Source: Micromonospora avicenniae (GTDB lineage Bacteria; Actinomycetota; Actinomycetes; Mycobacteriales; Micromonosporaceae). Taken from it: 39,239 nucleotides of DNA. Under the pieces are notes generated by a model, which saw nothing but the letters and a program-made list of their open reading frames with translations, had not been told where the DNA came from and searched no databases. The position numbers were made by a program, and so were the translations under genes. How positions within the stretch are numbered: position 1 is the first letter of the stretch; each line of letters starts with the position of its first letter. Where the stretch lies: NCBI RefSeq assembly GCF_900156065.1, contig NZ_FTNF01000034.1, forward strand, positions 1 through 39,239, in the 5' to 3' direction. Positions 7,616 to 15,682 of this stretch are shown here, piece after piece.

Positions 7616-8962
7616 TCACGACCCGGCTCCGGCCAGGGCCCGGGTACGCTCGGCCAGCTCGTCGAAGCCGATCCCGTCGAAGCCGGCGATGCTGCTCGCC
7701 AGCCGGTTGCGCAGCGGCCCCACCCAGCGGGCCGGCAGTCGCGCCGCGCCGGTGAGTGCGCCACTGACCGCGCCGACCGTGGCGCCGTTCGAGTCGGTGT
7801 CCCAGCCCCCGCTCACCACCGCGCAGATCGACCGCTCCAGGTCGCCCTGCCCGTACGCGAGCGCGGCGGCCACCAACGCGGCGTTGTTGCGCACGTGCAC
7901 CCAGTGCAGGTGGCCGTGCCGCGCGTACAGCTCGTCGACCACCTGCTCCCAGTCGTCGGCGCCCGTGCCGAGGGCACGGGCCTCGCGGACGGTGGCCGCG
8001 AAACGGCTGCGCGGCGGCAGGACCGCCTCGGCCGCGTCGAGCACCTGGTCCACATCCGTCGCGACCGGCGCGGCGGCGGCGAGCGCCGCCGCCCAGGCCG
8101 CCCCGTGCACCCCGCCCCGCACGTGGCTGACCGCGGCGTCCCGGACGGCCAGCTCGGCGGCCAGGTCCGGCCGGCCCGGGTTCACCCACCCGTACACGTC
8201 GGTGCGGATCTGGGCGCCGATCCACTCGCGGAACGGGTTGTGCCGCCGCGCGCTCTCCGGCGGGGCGAACCCGAGCAGCAGGTTGCGGTAGGCGACCCGC
8301 TCGGCGGTGAACACCCGCCCGCCCGGCAGCCAGTCCAGCCAGGCCTGCGCCACGTCGGCGCTGGTGAAGTCCCGCCCGTGCGTCTCCAGCACGCGCAGCG
8401 CCAGCAGCGGGTAGTTCAGGTCGTCGTCCTCGGGCATCCCGTCGATGTTCTCGGCGAGGCTCGTCGGCGCGCTGCGGCGGTTCCACGGCCAGCGGGCCGC
8501 CACCTCGGCCGGCAGCCCCTGGGCGGTGAACCAGTCACGCAGCGGCCACCGGCCGGTCGCGGTCAGGATCTCCCGGATCCCCTGCCGGGGGATCTTCTCC
8601 ACCGGCTTGCCGAGCAGGCAACCGACCGCCCGGCCGAGCCACCCGCCGTGCAGCCGGTCGTACGACACCTCGGTCGGCAGTGTCCAGGTCGCCGGCCAGG
8701 ACGCCCGCAGACCGGCCACGTCGTCCGGCTCGTCGGCGGCGTCGACCGCCGGCAGGGCGTCGGCGGCGTCGAGCAGCTCCACGGCGAGGGCCCGCAATCG
8801 CGGGGTGGCCGGGGTCGGTGAGGCACCGCTGACCGGCGGGGCGAGGTCGCCGCCGGCCGCGGTCCACCGCTGCGCGAGCGCCGTGACGTCACGGCCCTCG
8901 TCGCGGCTGGCCGCCAGTTCGTGCGGCAGCAGGTCCTCCGGCTGCACCCAGGTGATCCTCAT
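7616..8962 (-). CDS. ADP-ribosylglycohydrolase-family protein with N-terminal extension
   Basis: The 448-residue protein has about 100 extra N-terminal residues, then the ARH/DraG all-helical domain: YDRLHGGWLGRAVGCLLGKPVEK (101-123), MPEDDDLNYP (176-185) and GGWDTDSNGATVGAVSGAL near residue 385. The last is the C-terminal D-x-D metal motif. In classical members the first metal site reads T-D-D-T; here it is E-D-D-D, still acidic but altered. Family members hydrolyse N- or O-glycosidic bonds to ribose using two Mg ions. The ATG overlaps the stop of the second family member (ATGA), so the pair is co-translated. In this sugar-uptake operon it more plausibly cleaves a small imported ribosyl-like substrate than modified proteins. 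Confidence 0.8.
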   Translation of the reverse strand: MRITWVQPEDLLPHELAASRDEGRDVTALAQRWTAAGGDLAPPVSGASPTPATPRLRALAVELLDAADALPAVDAADEPDDVAGLRASWPATWTLPTEVSYDRLHGGWLGRAVGCLLGKPVEKIPRQGIREILTATGRWPLRDWFTAQGLPAEVAARWPWNRRSAPTSLAENIDGMPEDDDLNYPLLALRVLETHGRDFTSADVAQAWLDWLPGGRVFTAERVAYRNLLLGFAPPESARRHNPFREWIGAQIRTDVYGWVNPGRPDLAAELAVRDAAVSHVRGGVHGAAWAAALAAAAPVATDVDQVLDAAEAVLPPRSRFAATVREARALGTGADDWEQVVDELYARHGHLHWVHVRNNAALVAAALAYGQGDLERSICAVVSGGWDTDSNGATVGAVSGALTGAARLPARWVGPLRNRLASSIAGFDGIGFDELAERTRALAGAGS

Positions 8963-10173
8963 CGGACCGGCTTCCCGTCGGCGGCCCGGCTCCCCTGCGC
9001 AGGCACGGCCTCCGCCTGCCGGAGACCGGTGCGCGTGCCGCTCGTCAACCCGGTGAACCGCTCCGCGCGCCGCGTGAAGCGGATCTGGTCGCGCTCGAAG
9101 ACCTCACCCGCCACGGCCGCGAGCACCCGGCCCGGCTCGACGAGGTCGGTCCGGGACGCGGTGGCGACCGCCTCGGCCCACTCCGCCGGGACCGCGGAGG
9201 CCCCGCCGAGCGCACCGGCGATCGCGCCGGCCATGGTGGCGGTCGAGTCGGCGTCCCGGCCGTAGTTCACCGCGCCGAGCACCGCCGGGCGGTACTCGCC
9301 GCCGGCCACCACCAGCATGCCGATCGCCACCGGCAGCTCCTCGATGGAGTGCAGCCGGCTGGGGCGGCGCGCCCCCAGTCCGGGGCTGCGGTACTCCTCC
9401 CCCACCGTGTCGAAGGGGGCCACCGCCGCCCGCAGCGCGGGGATCGCGGCCTTCCAGTCGTGGTGGGATCGAGCCTCCTTCACCACGGCGTCGATCGCGG
9501 CCCGGGTTCCGTCGCGGGCCAGGTCCAGCGCCGCGGCGACCACGTCCTCGACTGTCGCGCCGGGGGTGGCGGCCGCGGCGACGGCGGCGGCGAAGACGGC
9601 TGCGGCCTCCCGCCCGTAGCTGTGCTGGTGGGCTCCGGCGATCTCCACCGCCTCGGCGTACGCCCCGGCCGGATCGCCCGCGTTGACGATGCCGACCGGG
9701 GCCATGTACATGGCCGCACCGCAGTTGACGATGTTGCCGACCCCGGCCTCACGCGGATCCACGTGCGCGTGGTGCAGGCGGGTGACCAACCACCGCTCGG
9801 CGGCCGCGAGGCGGTGGAAGGTCACCCCGTCGCGCTCCAGGTCGGGGATGTAGACCACCCGCTCGATCAGGTCGGGCACCAGCAGGTCCACCACGTCGTA
9901 CGCGTCGAGGTGGTCGCGCTTCGCCGCGTAGGCGCGGACCAGGGCATGGGTCATCAACGTGTCGTCGGTGATGTGCCCGTCGCCCTTGTGGTACGGCGCG
10001 AGTGGCCGTGCGGTGGCCCAGTCGGCGTGGTACGGGGGCACGATGCCCTCGACCCAGCCGCCGAACCGGGCGCGGATCTGTTCCGGCAGGGCTGTCTCCG
10101 TGGCGCCGCCGAGGGCGTCGCCGACCGCCGCGCCGACCAGGGATCCGACCGATGTGTCGAGCAAGAGTGACAT
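8959..10173 (-). CDS. ADP-ribosylglycohydrolase-family protein
   Basis: This 404-residue member of the ARH/DraG family has the canonical motifs: GSLVGAAVGDALGGATE (10-26), GHITDDTLMTHAL with Thr69-Asp70-Asp71-Thr72, and YGRDADSTATMAGAIAGALGG near residue 325. These carry the five metal ligands of a binuclear Mg site. It is only distantly alike to the next gene, so the two are divergent paralogues rather than a recent duplication. The start is ATG 10171-10173 with GAGGTAAAG upstream, five bases after the binding-protein stop. It should hydrolyse a glycosidic bond to ribose or a similar sugar in the cytoplasm. Position right behind the transporter suggests the imported compound is the substrate. 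Confidence 0.85.
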   Translation of the reverse strand: MSLLLDTSVGSLVGAAVGDALGGATETALPEQIRARFGGWVEGIVPPYHADWATARPLAPYHKGDGHITDDTLMTHALVRAYAAKRDHLDAYDVVDLLVPDLIERVVYIPDLERDGVTFHRLAAAERWLVTRLHHAHVDPREAGVGNIVNCGAAMYMAPVGIVNAGDPAGAYAEAVEIAGAHQHSYGREAAAVFAAAVAAAATPGATVEDVVAAALDLARDGTRAAIDAVVKEARSHHDWKAAIPALRAAVAPFDTVGEEYRSPGLGARRPSRLHSIEELPVAIGMLVVAGGEYRPAVLGAVNYGRDADSTATMAGAIAGALGGASAVPAEWAEAVATASRTDLVEPGRVLAAVAGEVFERDQIRFTRRAERFTGLTSGTRTGLRQAEAVPAQGSRAADGKPVR

Positions 10174-10178
10174 GTGCT

Positions 10179-11471
10179 TTACCTCAGAACCTGCTTGCCA
10201 CCGTCGACCAGCTGCGTGGCGAGCTGGTCCAGGGTGATCTTGTTGGCGAAGTACTGCTGGAAGGCCGGAGTGGCGTACTTGGTCTTCCACTCCGGGTAGC
10301 CGTCGGCCATCTGGAACGGGGCGACGGTCAGGTCAGCGGCGCTGTCCGCGGCGACGTCCCAGCCCTGCTTGCCGCCGGTGAGCTTGACCAGCTCCTCGTT
10401 GGCCTGCTTGCCGGTCGGCACCAGCCAGTCCCCCTTGGCCAGGGCGGCCATGTTGGTGGGGTTCAGGAAGTACTCGAGGAACTGGGCGGCCTGCTTCTTG
10501 TGCTTCGAGTCCTCGCTGATCGACAGCGTCTGCGGGTTGGCCGCCTGCAGGCTGGACTGCCCCTTGATCGGCGGGAGGGTGACCCACTCGAAGCCGGCCG
10601 GCGCCTGCTCGACCATCTGCTGGCGCAGCGACACCGAGCCGGGCAGCATCGCGTACTTGCCGCCGAAGAAGCCGGGCAGGGTGTCCGCGCCACTCATGCC
10701 GAGCGCCTCCGGCGAGGCCGACTTGGCGGTGTAGAGCATGTCGTGGATCCGCTTCGGGACCTCCTTCTCCGCGTCACCGACCTTGACCTCGGTGCGCCCG
10801 CCGTCGGTGTAGAAGAACTTGCCGTCGAAGTTCAGGGCGAGGTTCAGCACCCGGTTGGTCGGCGACTTGAGCGCCCAGGCAGCGCCGTACTGGCCGGGCT
10901 TGGTGAGCTTCTGCGCGTTCGCCTGGAACTCGTCCCAGGTCCAGCCGCTGTCGGCCGGCGGCACTGTGACGCCGGCGGCGTCGAGCAGCTTCTTGTTGGC
11001 GATGACGACCTGCGACTCCAGCAGGAACGGGACGCCGGTGACCTTGCCGTCGAAGGTCGCCGTATCCCAGATCCCCTTGTCGATCTGGCCCTTGAAGTCG
11101 TCGGAGAGCAGGTCGGACACGTCGGCCAGGTAGCCCTGCTTGCTGAACTCGCCGATCGAGGCCGCCTCGTAGTGCACGATGTCCGGCGCGTCGCCGCCCT
11201 CGAAGGAGGTCAGCAGCTGGTCGTGCACCGAGTTCCAGTCACCCTGGACGTACTCGACCTGGATGTCCGGGTGCTCGGCGTTCCACTTGGCGACGAGGTC
11301 CTTGTTGGCCTGCAGCGACTCCTTCTGCCAGGCGAGGCTGAGGAAACGCAGCTTGACCGGACCGGATGTGGCCTCGTCGTCGCCGCCGTCACCGCAGGCG
11401 GCGAGCATGCCGAGGCCGACGACCGCGACCGCGGTGGCCGCGGCCAGTCGGCGGAATCGGGTACGGAGCAT
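10179..11471 (-). CDS. ABC sugar-type solute-binding lipoprotein (CUT1)
   Basis: The 430-residue protein begins with a lipoprotein signal: two arginines, a hydrophobic stretch and the lipobox LAAC (LGMLAACGDGGDDE), so it is anchored outside the membrane. The mature part has the extracellular solute-binding family 1 pattern: LRFLSLAWQKE, ...LVAKWNAEHPDIQVEYVQGDW, FEGGDAPDIVHYEA, GKVTGVPFLLES and KKQAAQFLEYFLNP. It delivers a carbohydrate-like ligand to the two permeases upstream in the operon. AGGAGG lies ten bases before the ATG. The 38-bp gap from the permease is the first real break in the operon and may help raise binding-protein levels. The ligand is not evident from sequence; the downstream ribosyl hydrolases and kinase are the best hint. 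Confidence 0.9.
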   Translation of the reverse strand: MLRTRFRRLAAATAVAVVGLGMLAACGDGGDDEATSGPVKLRFLSLAWQKESLQANKDLVAKWNAEHPDIQVEYVQGDWNSVHDQLLTSFEGGDAPDIVHYEAASIGEFSKQGYLADVSDLLSDDFKGQIDKGIWDTATFDGKVTGVPFLLESQVVIANKKLLDAAGVTVPPADSGWTWDEFQANAQKLTKPGQYGAAWALKSPTNRVLNLALNFDGKFFYTDGGRTEVKVGDAEKEVPKRIHDMLYTAKSASPEALGMSGADTLPGFFGGKYAMLPGSVSLRQQMVEQAPAGFEWVTLPPIKGQSSLQAANPQTLSISEDSKHKKQAAQFLEYFLNPTNMAALAKGDWLVPTGKQANEELVKLTGGKQGWDVAADSAADLTVAPFQMADGYPEWKTKYATPAFQQYFANKITLDQLATQLVDGGKQVLR

Positions 11472-11509
11472 GGGGGTGTACCTCCTTGGTGGTGGTTGGG
11501 GGGACGGGT

Positions 11510-12349
11510 TCAGCCCTTGACCGCACCGGCTAGCGAGCCGGACGAGAGCCGGCGTTGCATGAACGCGAAGAAGATCAGGCTGGGCAGCGTGGCCAGCAGC
11601 GAACCGGCGGCGAGCGGCCCGAGGCGTGCGGTGCCCTCGATGCCCACGAACCGGGCCAGCGCGACCGGCAGGGTCGCCAGCTCGGGCGTCTTGATCAGCA
11701 CCAGGGCGAAGAAGAACTCGTTCCAGGCCGAGATGAAGGAGAACAGGGCCGTCGCCACCAGACCGGGGGCGAGCAGCGGGAAGACGACCCGACGCAGGAC
11801 CTGCGCCCGGGTCGCGCCGTCGACGGAGGCGGCCTCCTCCAGCTCGCGCGGGATGTTTCGGACGAAACCCTGCAACATCCAGAGCGCGAACGGCAACGCC
11901 CAGACCACGTAGATCAGCACCAGACCGGCGTGCGTGTTGGCCAGCCCGACCTGCCGCAGCACGAGGAAGATCGGGATGATCAGCAGTACGAACGGGAAGA
12001 GCTGGGACAGCAGTACCCAGCCCAGCGCCACGGTGCCGAGCTTCGAGCGGAACCGGGCGAGGGCGTACGACGCCGGCATGGCGACGAGGACGGTCAGCAC
12101 CGCCGAGGCCAGCGAGACCTGGAGGCTGTTGAGGGCCGCCCGGCCCAGCTCCTGCTCGGTGAAGGCCTGGACGAAGTTCTGCAGGGTCGGGTTGGTGGGG
12201 ATCAGCGTGGGATGCAGCCGCACCAGTTCCCGCGGCGGCTTGAACGCCGTCGAGAGGAGCCAGATCAGCGGGAACCCGAGGAAGATCAGGTAGCCGGCGA
12301 GGGCCACGTACTGGAGCGTCCGCCCGGTGCGGCTCGGCTTACCGAACAT
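11510..12349 (-). CDS. ABC sugar transporter permease, MalG-like
   Basis: The 279-residue integral membrane protein has about six helices and the CUT1 MalG-type EAA loop EEAASVDGATRAQVLRRVVF at roughly 180-200, which docks the ATPase. The N-terminal helix is followed by the AFKPPRELVRLHPTLIP segment typical of the family, and the C-terminus ends in GSLAGAVKG. It starts at ATG 12347-12349, two bases after the stop of the partner permease. No ATP-binding subunit is encoded in the operon. In actinomycetes such importers usually share a multiple-sugar ATPase of MsiK type encoded elsewhere, which is inferred here. Confidence 0.9.
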   Translation of the reverse strand: MFGKPSRTGRTLQYVALAGYLIFLGFPLIWLLSTAFKPPRELVRLHPTLIPTNPTLQNFVQAFTEQELGRAALNSLQVSLASAVLTVLVAMPASYALARFRSKLGTVALGWVLLSQLFPFVLLIIPIFLVLRQVGLANTHAGLVLIYVVWALPFALWMLQGFVRNIPRELEEAASVDGATRAQVLRRVVFPLLAPGLVATALFSFISAWNEFFFALVLIKTPELATLPVALARFVGIEGTARLGPLAAGSLLATLPSLIFFAFMQRRLSSGSLAGAVKG

Positions 12350-12351
12350 GA

Positions 12352-13287
12352 CTAGTTCGCCTCCCTCATTCGACGCCGGAGATAGATGGCGAGCAGCGCC
12401 ACGATGATCACGACCATGGCGTTGCCGAGCGCGGCGGCGTAGCCGTAGTTGCCGTAGCGGAATGCCTCCTCGTAGGCGAAGAGCATCGGCAGCATCGTCT
12501 TGCCGCCCGGCCCGCCCGCGGTGAGCACGTAGACCAGGCCGAACGAGTTGAAGTTCCAGATGAAGTCGAGCGAGGTGATCGCCACGATGACCGGCGCCAG
12601 TGCGGGCAGCGTCACGTGCCGGAACCGGTGCCAGGGGCTCGCGCCGTCGACGGCCGCCGCCTCGTGCAGTTCGCGGGCGACACCCTGCAGGCCGGCGAGC
12701 AGGACGACGGTGGTCTGCGGCATACCGGCCCAGACCCCGACGATGATCACCGCTGGTAACGCCGTGCTGAAGTCACCGAGCCAGTTCGCCCGTAGCCCGT
12801 CGGCGCCGATGCGGTAGAGGAACTCGTTCAGCAGGCCGGCATCCGGGTGGTACACGAGCTTCCAGAGGATGCCGACCACGACCGGGGGCATCGCCCACGG
12901 CACCACGGCGAGCACCCGCGCCACTGCGCGGAACCGCAGCTGCTGGTTGAGCAACAGGGCCAGCCCGAGGGCGAGCACGAACTGGAGTGCGGTCACCCCG
13001 AAGGCCCAGAGCAGACCGATCTTGAACGAGTTCCAGAACAGCTCGTCGCCGAGGAGTTGCCGGTAGTTCTCCAGGCCGGTGAAGTTGACCCCGACGTTGC
13101 GTCCGGCGCGGGCATCGGTGAAGCCCAGGTAGATACCGCGCACCAACGGGAAGACCGACAGCAGCAGGATCGGCAGCAGCGACGGCAGCAACAGCAGGTA
13201 GATGGCGGTCCGGTCGGATCGGGACCGGCCCGGACGGCGGGATCGTCCGGGGCGTTCCACGTCCGAACGCTCGGCGAGCGTGGTCAT
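12352..13287 (-). CDS. ABC sugar transporter permease, MalF/UgpA-like
   Basis: The 311-residue membrane protein has a short basic, polar N-terminus, first helix YLLLLPSLLPILLLSVFPLV, the typical YLGFTDARAG and FTGLENYRQLL segments, and the EAA loop HEAAAVDGASPWHRFRHVTLP (about 211-231). It forms the translocation pore with the MalG-like partner encoded two bases downstream. Its ATG lies in an ATGA overlap with the stop of the LacI gene, so the repressor is made from the same message as the transporter. That gives a feedback loop typical of compact sugar regulons. Confidence 0.9.
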   Translation of the reverse strand: MTTLAERSDVERPGRSRRPGRSRSDRTAIYLLLLPSLLPILLLSVFPLVRGIYLGFTDARAGRNVGVNFTGLENYRQLLGDELFWNSFKIGLLWAFGVTALQFVLALGLALLLNQQLRFRAVARVLAVVPWAMPPVVVGILWKLVYHPDAGLLNEFLYRIGADGLRANWLGDFSTALPAVIIVGVWAGMPQTTVVLLAGLQGVARELHEAAAVDGASPWHRFRHVTLPALAPVIVAITSLDFIWNFNSFGLVYVLTAGGPGGKTMLPMLFAYEEAFRYGNYGYAAALGNAMVVIIVALLAIYLRRRMREAN

Positions 13288-14399
13288 GCGGTCACCCCTT
13301 CGCTGGACGGGTGGGTGGGCGTGGGCGCCGTCGGCCCGTCGAGCGGATCGGCGGACGGGCGGGCGGCCGGTAGCGTCGTGCCGCTTGAGGCGCGTACGGC
13401 GAGGCTGGGCGGCACCTGCTCGCGTCGTGGCGGCAGGGTCGGGTCGGCGATGCGTTGCAGGAGCAGTTCGGCGGCGCGACGCCCACGCTCGGCCGAACCG
13501 AGCGAGACGCTGGAGAGCTGGGGGAACATCATCTGGGCCAACTCGGTGTCGTCCATGCCGACCAGCGCGACGTCCTCGGGCACTCGCCGGCCTGCGGCCA
13601 GCAGGGCATGTAGCGCGCCGACCGCGATGAGGTCGTTGGCGCAGACCAGCGCGTCCGGTGAGGCGCGGGCGAGCAGCCGGAGGGCTGCGGCCCGGCCGGC
13701 CGCGTACTGGAAGTCGCCCACCTCGACGAGGTCCTCGTCGAGGTGGATCCCGTGTCGGGCCAGCGCGGCACGGAAGCCTGCGTCACGGGCGGCACCCGGA
13801 ACCGTGTCGAGCGGACCGTTGACGAAGCCGATCCGACGCCGTCCGGTGGCGAGCAGGTGGTCCACGGCCAACGCGACACCGCGCCGGGAGTCGGTGCGTA
13901 CGTTGTCGACGGGCGCGTCCGCGCCGAGTTGACCGATCACCACCACCGGCACCGGGCTGCCGGCCAGCGCGCCGAGGTGGTCGTCGGTCACCCGGATCGG
14001 CGAGATGATCATCCCGTCGACGTAGCGGTTGGCGAGCCGCCGCAGCAGCGTCATCTCGTTGTCGATCCGTCCGCCCGTGGCGTGCACCACCAGTTGCCGA
14101 CCGGACGAGGCGACCACCGCCTCGATGGCCCGCATCATCGCCACGTACACCGGGTTGCCGATGTCCTCGACGGCGAGCGCGACCAGTCCGGTGCGCTGGG
14201 ACTGCAGCGAACGGGCGATCGCGTTGGGGACGTACCCCACCTCGGCGGCCGCGGCGCGCACCTTGCGGATGGTCTCCGGACTGCCGCCGACGCCGTTGAG
14301 GACGCGGGAGGCGGATGCGATGGAGACACCGGCGCGGGCGGCCACGGTGTGAACCGTCGGCCGGCCGTCCGCCGACTCCTGTAAACGTTTACGACCCAC
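13284..14399 (-). CDS. LacI-family repressor of the ribosyl-hydrolase/CoA operon
   Basis: The LacI regulator is about 371 residues long. The helix-turn-helix is TVHTVAARAGVSIASASRVLNG, followed by the hinge helix IRKVRAAAAEVGYVPNAIARSLQ and a periplasmic-binding-protein-like sugar domain (LVALAVEDIGNP..., GMIISPIRV, GRRRIGFVNGP, ALVCANDLIAVG, VALVGMDDTEL). Two in-frame GTGs are possible. I prefer the one at 14397-14399 because GGAGG lies eight bases before it, while the GTG at 14406-14408 overlaps that ribosome site. It heads the operon and is followed by the permease with an ATGA overlap. Three matching operators lie at and before its start, one of them inside the coding sequence, so it represses its own operon. 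The inducer is probably the imported sugar compound or a product. Confidence 0.9.
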   Translation of the reverse strand: MGRKRLQESADGRPTVHTVAARAGVSIASASRVLNGVGGSPETIRKVRAAAAEVGYVPNAIARSLQSQRTGLVALAVEDIGNPVYVAMMRAIEAVVASSGRQLVVHATGGRIDNEMTLLRRLANRYVDGMIISPIRVTDDHLGALAGSPVPVVVIGQLGADAPVDNVRTDSRRGVALAVDHLLATGRRRIGFVNGPLDTVPGAARDAGFRAALARHGIHLDEDLVEVGDFQYAAGRAAALRLLARASPDALVCANDLIAVGALHALLAAGRRVPEDVALVGMDDTELAQMMFPQLSSVSLGSAERGRRAAELLLQRIADPTLPPRREQVPPSLAVRASSGTTLPAARPSADPLDGPTAPTPTHPSSEGVTA

Positions 14400-14492
14400 G
14401 TTCCGCACCTCCGCCCGATCGCTGTAAACGTTTCCGGCGAGTCTGCGCCTCGATTCGGCGCGAGGTCAAGAGCTCGTTACGGAAACGTTTCC
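14381..14492 (-). promoter_or_regulatory. Operon promoter with three LacI operators
   Basis: Three LacI-type palindromes are visible: GTAAACGTTTAC (14381-14392, inside codons 3-7 of lacI), GTAAACGTTTCC (14424-14435) and GGAAACGTTTCC (14481-14492). On the minus strand TTGACC (14464-14469) and CAGACT (14440-14445), 18 bp apart, form a promoter. The middle operator covers the expected start point, one operator lies just upstream of the -35, and the third could block elongating polymerase. Centres are 57 and 43 bp apart, which would permit looping. Promoter and operator roles are inferred from sequence. Confidence 0.75.
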
Positions 14493-14743
14493 AACCGGTC
14501 TGACCAGCGCCGCTACCGATCCGGCGGGGAGCACCAAATCGCCGAAGGGTCGACATTCCGAGCAAATGAGCACGGCCGGGCCGCGCAGCCCGCTGAGGCC
14601 CGGCCGGCGGCCTCAGTCACGCAAACGGGGACCCTGAGGCGCCCCCGCGCAGGACCGCACGCCGTTCAGAAGCGCAGCTCAGGACCGGCGCAAGTGGCTC
14701 AGAGGCGCGGCTCAGGAATGGCGCACGACCTCGGAGGTGCGGC
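14493..14743. other. Gene-free spacer with hairpins and short repeats
   Basis: No convincing gene is visible between the LacI promoter and the next stop codon. The stretch holds overlapping dyads: GGCCGGGCC (14574-14582) with GGCCCGGCC (14597-14605), and CTGAGGC (14593-14599) with GCCTCAG (14610-14616). These could end the minus-strand transcript of the proline-rich gene. Degenerate repeats that resemble that gene's 3' end follow (see the repeat entry). Confidence 0.45.
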
Positions 14744-14757
14744 TCAGGAACGCCGCT
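14672..14757 (-). repeat. Three degenerate 21-bp repeats spanning a stop codon
   Basis: Related units lie at 14672-14692, 14705-14725 and 14737-14757, with a start-to-start period of 32-33 bp. All share a core of about GCGSNGCTCAGGA on the plus strand. The third copy contains the stop codon (TCA at 14744-14746) of the proline-rich gene, so the other two look like decayed copies of its 3' end. Confidence 0.45.
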
Positions 14758-15442
14758 CGCGCTCCTGGGCGAGCCGCTCGTCGAGGCGACCCAGTTCGTA
14801 GATGGCGTTCAAGTTCGTGGGAAGCCTGGTCACGTTCTCGGCGGTGTCCTCGGGCCCGGGTGGCACCGGCCCACCGGGAGCCGCCACCGGGGCCGGGGCC
14901 GGGGCGGCGGGCGCCGGACGCCGCCGCACCAGCAGGACCACCGGCAACGCCAGAACGCCGACGGCGAACAGCAGGGCGGCCCACTGCAGCACCGGGTCGG
15001 TCCGGACGACGGTCGGCACCGCGAGACGGTCCGAGGTGGACGGTGTCAAGTCAGGCGCGCCGGCAGGTTGCGGCACCACGGTCACCACGACGCTGGGTTC
15101 CCGGCCGCCACCAGGGCGTACGACCCGACCGGGGACGCCGCCGGGAGCGTTCGTCGACACTCCACTGGGCACGGCCACCGAGGGCGCGAGCGAACCAGGC
15201 GTGGGAACCGACGTGGCGGACGGGCCGGGCGTCGTGGGCGCCGCGGACGGCGCATCCGATGGCGGACTGGACGGCGGGACGGACGGCTCGCCGTCGTCGC
15301 CGGCACCCAGCAGGCCGTCGACGAGACTTCCGAGGCCTCCGACCAGCCCGCCGAGCAGACCGCCGGGCACCGTCGGGGACGGCGACGGCTCCGGCGCGGG
15401 CGCCATCGCGAGAGTCAGGGCGAGCGCGGCCACCACACGCAT
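14744..15442 (-). CDS. Proline-rich membrane-anchored protein of unknown function
   Basis: I do not recognise this 232-residue protein. The start ATG 15440-15442 follows a GAGGTGAACCC ribosome site and begins a short signal-like segment (MRVVAALALTLAMAPAPEP). A glycine-rich patch (GGLLGGLVGGLGSLVDGLLG) and a long Pro/Ser/Thr/Ala-rich low-complexity region follow. Near residues 160-185 is a single transmembrane helix (WAALLFAVGVLALPVVLLVRRR), then a cytoplasmic tail of about 50 residues ending in a charged helix (LGRLDERLAQERERR). The layout is an exported, cell-wall-spanning stalk with one anchor. It is monocistronic between spacers. Degenerate copies of its 3' end lie just downstream. Function is unknown. 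Confidence 0.6.
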   Translation of the reverse strand: MRVVAALALTLAMAPAPEPSPSPTVPGGLLGGLVGGLGSLVDGLLGAGDDGEPSVPPSSPPSDAPSAAPTTPGPSATSVPTPGSLAPSVAVPSGVSTNAPGGVPGRVVRPGGGREPSVVVTVVPQPAGAPDLTPSTSDRLAVPTVVRTDPVLQWAALLFAVGVLALPVVLLVRRRPAPAAPAPAPVAAPGGPVPPGPEDTAENVTRLPTNLNAIYELGRLDERLAQERERRS

Positions 15443-15682
15443 GGGTTCACCTCGGAAGGGGTCGATATGGGAGGCACGGTACCGCACGTCGCGGCGGTCC
15501 GGGATTCCACCCGTCCGGGGACTCGCAAGCCTCCGCCCCTACCCGCCTGCGCGGTGGACGCCGGCACGGCGCTCCCCGTACCCGCCGCGTCCCTCCGGTC
15601 AGGACGGCACGCCACCGACCTGGGTGTTCTTCCAGGACCGGATCGCAGTGCGGTACGAGCGGGCCGGGGCGAAGTCGCGCGC
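15443..15682. other. Intergenic spacer upstream of the proline-rich gene
   Basis: The 240-bp spacer between two minus-strand genes holds the ribosome site of the proline-rich gene and presumably its promoter. I find no convincing -35/-10 pair. A short plus-strand frame around 15618-15680 looks vaguely like a transposase C-terminus but is too short to call. Confidence 0.3.

Noticed and set aside
15618..15680. Short plus-strand frame reading FFQDRIAVRYERAG, like the C-terminus of an IS5-type transposase
   Set aside because: It is only about 20 residues with no inverted repeats, no upstream transposase sequence and no target duplication. Resemblance may be chance.
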